Source of the DNA: Chytridium lagenaria
Taxonomy: Eukaryota > Chytridiomycota > Chytridiomycetes > Chytridiales > Chytridiaceae
Direction of reading: 5' to 3'
DNA: 64,000 bases
Assembly (NCBI GenBank): GCA_025449115.1
Contig: JAHLKC010000037.1
Location: 1 to 64,000 of the forward strand
Made by a program: the position numbers and the translations under genes. The stretch's first letter is position 1; every line of letters begins with the position of its first letter. Under the pieces are notes generated by a model. It did not search any database and had not been told where the DNA came from. It saw nothing but the letters and a program-made list of their open reading frames with translations. This document shows, piece after piece, positions 57,774 through 64,000 of the stretch.

Positions 57774-59747
57774 ATGCCTGATTCATACGAGACAGAAGGA
57801 AGCGCCGCACCCGTGGATTCCAAAATCGTCGGTTATGGTTCGCAAACTGAACCTGATGCAGCAAAAACTCAACTCAAGTGAGCGACCCTTCCCTACTCAA
57901 AAAGCCGTGCTCTTTCCCTAACTAACCCTGGATTTACCTCCAACCCCCAGACCGAAGCCGCGCACCTCCAACGTCTCAAGGACATTCGCGAACGCCTCTT
58001 CAACCTTCGAAAAGCCACAGGATCCGGAACAAAGCGAGAGAGCAAGGAGACTGCATTTTTATGGAAAGAGGTGTCGGGGCTTGTGAGACTAATCACGGAA
58101 GGTCGAGCGAAAAAGGTGGAAGAGATGAGGAAGTGGAGTATTCGGAGATGGATCAGATTTTGGAGGATATCATTCCAATGTTCTTTCAGGTGGGTTTGCA
58201 TTTTGATTTAAGAGGAGTTGGGGGTTGTTGGTTTTGACGGAATTTATTTCTTTAGTATTGGTCGTCGAATGGGAGATGCTCGGAACATATGTATCCTGGT
58301 GAGTTTACTCCCTGTTTTTAAAATCGTTTTAAATCGTTTTGGAATAGTATATGTGAAGCTTGCGAAAATGAAGCATACGCTGGATCACCTTAATGAGTCA
58401 GGGCTCTACACAGAACACGTTGTCGCGGATATTGAGACAAATTCAAAGACCTTAAAGACAAGGTTCAGCATTTCTCGCTTTCCAAGGAAGGTAAAGAAAG
58501 AGGCAACAAGTCCAGTCTTGCCCTGCTACAATCCAAGATGTACGCTGCCGGTGAGGACACAGCCATGTTCTTTTGCGGGATTATTAAATTTACTCAGAGG
58601 AAGCGCTATCCATCATCAAAGAGTCCCTCTCCACCATTTCCCCCGCCCTCCTCCCCGTCCACACCCGCCTCAACGAAATCAAACACGAGCTTCAATCCTC
58701 CTCCGTCGCAACTCCTCTCACGCCTTTTCTCTTGCCGAAGTCCAAATGCTTCAAGACGAGCTTCGTGAAATCGATTCCGTGCGGATCGATGGATCGTATC
58801 TGGGTATGGACGGAAGCGTGTTACCTGGGCAAGCGGCGGTGATAGCGTTGATTGAGTCGGCTTATGATGATGTACATGAGTTATTGTCGATGAGGGAGGC
58901 GATTGATGGGGATAATCCTTTGAGAGGGGTGTATGAAAAGTTGATTAGGATAAAGGGGACTTTGGAGAAGATTCAGATTGTACATCGGTGGACGTTGAAG
59001 CCAGAGGATCTGGTCAAGTTGCAGATGGAGTTGGGAGCCATCGATAATTTAAGAGTTGACGGGAAGTTTTTGGTGAGTTTGTTTTTATAATTGGTGTCAA
59101 GTGAAGCTTTTTTTCTGATCTTTTTATTGCAATGTAGGATGAGAAGGGTCAATGCCCCGAAGGTCAAGCCGTTCTACACTTTCTTCTTCACAAAGTAATC
59201 AGCGATATGTTGCCTAACTTTCAAATACTTATTAACATATAATAGTGCTATAGACTTGTTTATAAGCTCCAAACATCATCCGAAGAAACCGTCGCCGATA
59301 GTCTTATCCCTGTCCGAAACCAACTCATGACCTCAAGAAATGTCTTCAAGAGCTCCAACGCTGGAAAATCCAACTCTCGCACGTGAACTCACTGTCTATC
59401 AAATGCGATTAGCCTCGACGGACAACATGGTACGCTCTAATCTTTCTCCTTACTCCACTTTGCCTTTTTTTCTTTTCGCTAAATGATATCATTACAGCGC
59501 GTTGATGGTAAATACCTCGACTCTGACGGAACTGTACCCGAGGGCCAAGGTATCCTCCACCCCTCCTAACGAATGCTATGAGATTTTGCGGGCACTTCAA
59601 CATGCGGCTCAGGAGTTGGAGGATGAGGATGATTTTGATTATGGGGATGACGATGATTTTGAAGAGGAGGAGGTGGAGGATGAAGAGATTGAGTGTGCGT
59701 TCCCGGTCCACGAATTAGAGGTCGGGCTGGCGGCGACACAGTTGTAG
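57774..59747 (+). CDS. UPF0662/DUF2408 fungal protein
   Basis: A member of the fungal family typified by yeast YPL260W, of unknown biochemical role. The start MPDSYETEGSAAPVDSK (57774) precedes a helical region (LKDIRERLFNLRKATG). The family's repeated signature appears three times: REIDSVRIDGSYLGMDGSVL with PGQAAVIALIESAYDDVHEL (58765), LGAIDNLRVDGKFL with EGQAVLHFLLHKCY (59033), and RVDGKYLDSDGTVPEGQG (59500). Other typical pieces are LLPVHTRLNEIKHELQSSSV (58650) and LKPEDLVKLQMELGAIDNL. The tail is very acidic, with runs of Asp and Glu, and the stop is at 59747. Small introns and several frame slips (about 58140, 58500 and 58735) occur. Confidence 0.85.
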
Positions 59748-60222
59748 AACTTAAGTTTGGTCTTTTTGGAACTATACGTATTGTTATTCTGATGTTGAAA
59801 ATGGCTTATTGGCTGCGCTATACATATTGTTATTCTTATGCTGAAATATGCCAATTTCTTTGCTTCTCCTTTAATCTCATAAAAAAAAGTGAGAAGGATA
59901 CCCGCACTGCTATACGTGATTAATCTAGAACTTATTATTGATACGTATCAGCCTTCCAAAAGCCATAGAGATAAATAATTTGTTTCTTTGTGGAGACCTT
60001 CAAAATCCACCCCTCACATAGCAACTTTTGCACTCTTTCGCGAAAACCTCCCCACAGTCACAGCCCTTTTACATTGAACATGGTTCCCCTCCCCACCACC
60101 TTCATCTCCTCCATTTTCTCCACCTTCCCAAAAACCCTGTCGAAGCCTTCCTCAACATCGGTTCACTCGGTCGTCTCCTCAACACCTTCCACGCGACTCT
60201 ACCGTTGGTATATCGGCTCAAC
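59748..60222. other. Spacer after DUF2408; possible 3' end of NoxR
   Basis: The left half is AT-rich. The right half (60000-60220) is coding-like on both strands, and on the minus strand it may hold extra C-terminal NoxR sequence. I cannot choose a frame with confidence. Confidence 0.35.
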
Positions 60223-61293
60223 TCACAAGCGAATCAGCTGTGACCGCGTTGATTTAGGGAAGTGGGGTCTCGTCGGATAAAGGTGGGGTTCAGCGTCAGG
60301 TTGGCACGGGAGAGGAGAGAAAGGGGAAAAGGAGGGAGGATGATTTCCGGGAGATGGAACGACCGAGAGTGGAGGCGCACGGGTTGGAGGGGAGGGTTCG
60401 GGTGTTGCGTAGACGATAGGTTTCAGGTGCGTCAAGGCCGGACGGAAGCCTTCGAGATATCGTGTCCGTCTAAACACAAAACAAGGTTAACTACAATTAA
60501 TTGATCCAATACCGAAAGCCTACCCTCATTTTTGACTCCTAACCCCAAACTCCTATCCCCGCATCCGTCGCCGCAACGACAAGCCTTTCCCAAATAATCC
60601 ACTTTCCTCATGTTTCTCACTTTCTCCTCATGCGGTCTAAGATCCCACTCCGTTCAACCCTAAACGCCTACACCCTCCCATATCATCCATCATCGCCATC
60701 TCCATCCTCCCATGCCGTTCCGCATCGACCCGTTGCGCATAGCATCGTCAAAGTCGGATACCGCTGCCTCCCGGGTCCAAGACGAGAAAAGCGAGACCGC
60801 GGTTAAGTGGAGTTCACAAGCATGGAGACGATGGGTGAGACCGAGTTGGGTGTATCAATGATAAGTTTCCACGGAGATGCTGCCAAGGATGAAGGCGTCC
60901 ATGTTATGCTTTACTCACTGTGATGGCGTCGCTGAAATCGCGAGAGCTTCTGTGAACATGTTTCAGTGTAGAAAAGTAGCCGCGTTGAAAGTAGGCGACG
61001 CGAGTAGGTGTCGCAGGTGATGGCTTGAGACATTGATGAGATCTATGACGTCAATAACGGCTGGTACATGAAAAACCTTACAGCTTGTTCGGGCATGTTG
61101 AGGTTCCAGAAGGTCATGACATGTTGAAGTGCATTTTAGAGACATCGCTATGGCTTTGGGGTCGTTAGTTGAATGTGAGGTCAAAGTAAGGTAGTTTTAC
61201 CTCAAAGATGGACACAGCGGTCTGAAAGTCACCTTCATCGAAAGCAACACATCCACGATGCCATTCCATGATATCATCCTGCCATCCATCCAT
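60223..61293 (-). CDS. noxR: NADPH oxidase regulator NoxR (p67phox-like), TPR part
   Basis: NoxR binds Rac and activates fungal NADPH oxidases; it corresponds to animal p67phox (NCF2). The start (MDGWQDDIMEWHRGC at 61293, or Met at 61269) leads into the first TPR (VAFDEGDFQTAVSIFE), then a GT-AG intron. Later exons give HFNMS with TFWNLNMPEQA (61135-61080), VAYFQRG (61000), a LRGN piece (60880), TQLGLTHRLHACE (60850), NRGLAFLVLD and KVRNMRKVDYLGKA (60620-60580), which parallels p67phox AKKDYLGKA. This motif order is specific to the family. A Pro-rich stretch follows (KPIVYATPEPSPPTRAPP). At least five frame breaks occur. No PB1 or SH3 domain is seen; the C-terminus may continue below 60223. 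Confidence 0.72.
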
Positions 61294-61909
61294 CAGCACT
61301 GCACCTTCCACATACGCCTCAAACCTTTATTCCATGATTGCTCTTGCTCGTCCGTCCTTTTTTATTTGTTGAAACTGTACAGAACCGTCAGCGGCTCTAT
61401 TTTGCAATTGTCAAAGGTCCTCCTTTGCTTCTACTTTGGCGGGTCTGGTGGCGGGCGACGTTTTTGACGGACGGAGTGACTGACGTGTGAGACGCGTCCG
61501 ACCCCTGGTTCCGAGCGGAGTTGCTGTTAAGCGCGTCAGCCAAATTCGCTTGAGGAAATTGTCAGATTTGAAAGGTCTGGAACGCTTTGAGGAATGCGAA
61601 GTTTGGTCAAAGCCGAATCTGCCCTTCATTGACTCTTGAGGAGTCAAGATCTTGTCTGCATTCTACATCGATTGATGATAAGCGATAACCTCACGTCAAG
61701 ACGCGGTGCGTAAATGCCATTGAAAAAGCAATCACGTTGTCGCATGACATTATAGACGCGTTGCTAATTTATCCTCGCGCGTATTGCTGCATATGCATCA
61801 TACATACTCAAGTGTAGAGATGAATATTTTCATTCCACGTATCCTTCCATTCCAAACCATTTCCAACCTATACAAACACAGCCTTCCTTCCTCAACAGTA
61901 ATATACAAG
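61294..61909. other. Spacer between NoxR and RVS167-like genes
   Basis: NoxR upstream region and RVS167-like 3' flank. A 78-codon minus-strand frame at 61411-61647 is not recognisable. No other feature. Confidence 0.45.
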
Positions 61910-63370
61910 TCACTCGAAAAATATATTGTGTACAAGCAGAAGGAAACCAAAACAGTGCGTCCTGACAAGCCACAGGCCTATTGTCCCAACTCTCACAAAG
62001 CTCACATAGTTCGGGGAATGACCCCGTCCTCCCATTCAACTTCCCCTCCACCAGTCATTCGATCATCCGACTTTCCCAATACCTCATCTTATCGTCCCTC
62101 CTGAACGACAAATCCCTTCCGCCTGTGCCTCATAATCATACAGCGCAACCACAAACTCCTTCCTCGTTGCGACAACAATGCGGTGCGCTCCCTGTCGATG
62201 AAGACCCATGGGCTCAAAGGGTTGGATAGGAACAGAGTATGTGAGCGTGCTTTGATGAATGGATCCAAAGTGTTTGAGTGCTGGGTTTGCGAGTTGCTTG
62301 TATCGGGGGGGGTAACTCCCCGTCTGTGAATTATCTGCGGATGCCGTGTAATAACCTTGATCTTCAGGAATTCCTAATCTTTTGCAACCACCAACTCAAA
62401 TCCGCAAGTAGAGCTGCCTGTGCATCAATGTGCTTCAAGAATTCTCAGAAGTGGGTGGAGTGGCCTTTCCAGAACTTTGTCGGAAGAAAGGGTTGCTCAT
62501 CAACTCTCGACTCCCATCAGCGAGTGTTCTAAATACTCTCAATTGATACCAATACAGAGTCAAAAAGCAAGGATCCATGAAGGGTGCCTTCAACGCCAGC
62601 AACACCGGTATCTGCTGTTTCAACAGATTATTGATTGCGTTGTATTCTCGTGATGCCTGATCCAGGTTAGCCTCATATTTCCCCAACGTCCGTTCATCCG
62701 TCCCTGTGCGATCTGGTTTTTCACGCATCTTTTTGACGCTGTCACGGTGTCGGTCGTAGTCGAGAAGTTTGTGGGACCGTTTGAGGGTAAAGCGTTTGAC
62801 TCGCTCAATCATGGCCATGAGTTCTGAGGTGGGAAGAACGAGGCGACGCTCTATACGTCGAGGTCGGGAGAGAGATTCGCGGGCTTTAAGGGTTATCCTT
62901 GCGTAGTCTTCGGCGGCGCGGAGGGATTCGGTGGGTTTCTTTGTCGAGCTGTTAGACGGAGGGTCAGTAAATGTACATCACGAAAGGAATGTATTTAAGG
63001 GTAAATAAGTCATTGATAGGGCATAGTCTATTGCTAGAAGGTTGCTCACCGATCTGTTACTCCGCCCAAGCGACGTTTCCGACGCCCCGCCCTCAGAAGT
63101 CGACGTCCTCCGTGACCCCATCTTCCCAATCGGCTGATACACCTCCTGCAGGGTCGCCGCAAACGAAGCCTGATGGGCTAAAAGACAAGACAAGGCGTCC
63201 TTGAACTTTTTAGCATCCTCGTGAAGTTTCCTGGCTTCTCCTTCAAAAGCCTTGAACCTTTCTTCGAGTTCAGTGAACTCGGGATCGATGGTTTCGTCCG
63301 AGTAGCCGGCTTTGGACATCACCATCTGAGGAAGACGGGCGACGGCCTTTTGGAAGCCTTTCCAGGACAT
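61910..63370 (-). CDS. RVS167: Amphiphysin/RVS167-type protein (N-BAR plus SH3)
   Basis: Tubulates membrane at late endocytic pits and binds actin regulators. The start MSWKGFQKAVARLPQMVMSK (63370) is the conserved N-BAR start of the Rvs family. The helices continue as EFTELEERFKAFEGEARKLH and, after an intron, ERVKRFTLKRSHKLLDYDRH and LLKQQIPVLLALKAPFMDPC. A C-terminal SH3 domain is readable at 62190-62000 in pieces: EFVVALYDYEAQAEG, then DWWRGKLNGRTGSFP and NYVSFV, i.e. ALYDY, WW and the usual final P-NYV. Several one-base breaks lie in the SH3 part. A hydrophobic tail to 61910 follows the SH3 domain, so the true stop may lie earlier. A start further upstream (63523) is open, but family members begin at MSWKG. 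Confidence 0.85.
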
Positions 63371-64000
63371 GATGGTGTTCGCACGGGTGGAGGATGGGGG
63401 AGTGGGGGGCTGTTGAGTTTTTGAGTTGAAGGTGATGGGATCAAAACAACTTGTCAAGAATTTTTGGAAGCCAACATCACTGTTTGGGTCGTTCGTCTCA
63501 TCAACATCACTGCTGTGTCTCAAGTTCCTTCGAATAGTACTGCGGCAGTGAGTATCAGTTGTGAAGTAAAGTTTTGGAATAGTTTACGATGGTCATCATA
63601 TTCATCACCACGAAGTACAACTTGCAGCCAGCTCCTTTTAGTTTTCACCGAAACAACTGCATCAAGGATCATCTTTTTATAAACAAACGGAGCATGGTTC
63701 AATGCTGTCTCTTTTCGACAGTGTTTATTGTTCCCATCAAACGACTTGAGGATGCTCGGACTCTTATGAATAACAATATTGAAATAGGGGCAAAGTTGGA
63801 CCTCGTCCCAGTGTCATAGGGTTCTATCGAGTCTCACAGATTAGACATGCTGCCAGTATTTGATCTATATATATTATCAACGAGCCCAAGCATTCCGCAT
63901 TCACAATCAATATCGCGGTGGATATTTGCATTTTTCCCATACATCAAGCGGTGTATAGATGATACATTATATCTGACACATATAATCTATATTACAGAAA
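63371..64000. other. Right-edge intergenic region
   Basis: Upstream region of the RVS167-like gene, then AT-rich DNA (TA-rich near 63868-63880). A 60-codon minus-strand frame at 63520-63702 is not recognisable. No gene is called. Confidence 0.5.

Noticed and set aside
1..64000. tRNA, rRNA, CRISPR, prophage or bacterial operon features
   Set aside because: No tRNA-like T-arm with matching stems, no rRNA, no regularly spaced direct repeats of CRISPR type; GT-AG introns and gene content are eukaryotic.

Overview
The window looks like about 64 kb of nuclear DNA from a zoosporic, early-diverging fungus, most likely a chytrid. The genes are close together and interrupted by many short GT-AG introns, mostly 45-100 bp. 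Several genes are fungal in character: a UPF0662/DUF2408 protein, an RGD2-type F-BAR/DEP/RhoGAP, an NZF-bearing VPS36 and a NoxR. A CEP131 (centriolar/ciliary) homologue points to a flagellated life stage. No species can be named from the sequence alone.

Left third (1-12 kb) is repeat and transposon territory. Bases 1-5150 are the 3' part of an integrase-bearing element whose left end is cut off. In order it encodes an unassigned region, a complete exonuclease III/APE1-type endonuclease domain, a Ty3/gypsy-like integrase (HHCC, DD35E), an unassigned insert of about 240 residues, a GPY/F module and a chromodomain. A non-LTR-retrotransposon-like C-terminal fragment follows (5.6-6.7 kb). Next come two related minisatellite blocks built on a palindromic TACGGCCGTA core (7.4-8.8 kb), then about 3 kb with little recognisable coding content.

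Middle (12-31 kb): two adjacent minus-strand membrane-protein genes, one tetraspan-like and one resembling the vertebrate vitamin A transporter STRA6, share the C-terminal tail PPRGASR. On the plus strand lie CEP131 and an unrecognised gene carrying twelve 111-bp coding repeats. A short interstitial telomeric motif follows, then TMEM234 and VPS36 divergent from an 83-bp promoter, then OST2/DAD1.

Right half (31-64 kb) is ordinary gene-dense euchromatin: a BAG1-like Ubl-BAG cochaperone, an RGD2-like RhoGAP, FRS1 (PheRS beta), kynureninase, an orphan coiled-coil protein, a GPI-anchored repeat protein, MTA phosphorylase, FAF2/UBXD8, an OSR1/Fray-like kinase with three RFxV motifs, a cytochrome b5-fused front-end desaturase, a DUF2408 protein, NoxR (p67phox-like) and an amphiphysin/RVS167. 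Loosely, OST2 and FAF2 act in ER glycosylation and ER-associated degradation, VPS36 in endosomal sorting, and RGD2, RVS167 and NoxR in actin, endocytosis and reactive-oxygen signalling. There is no obvious metabolic cluster.

A caution for any reader: at least eight conserved, probably essential genes carry single-base frame breaks, often in homopolymers. This fits an incompletely polished long-read assembly better than mass pseudogenisation. Exon ends below are therefore approximate, and CDS spans include introns.
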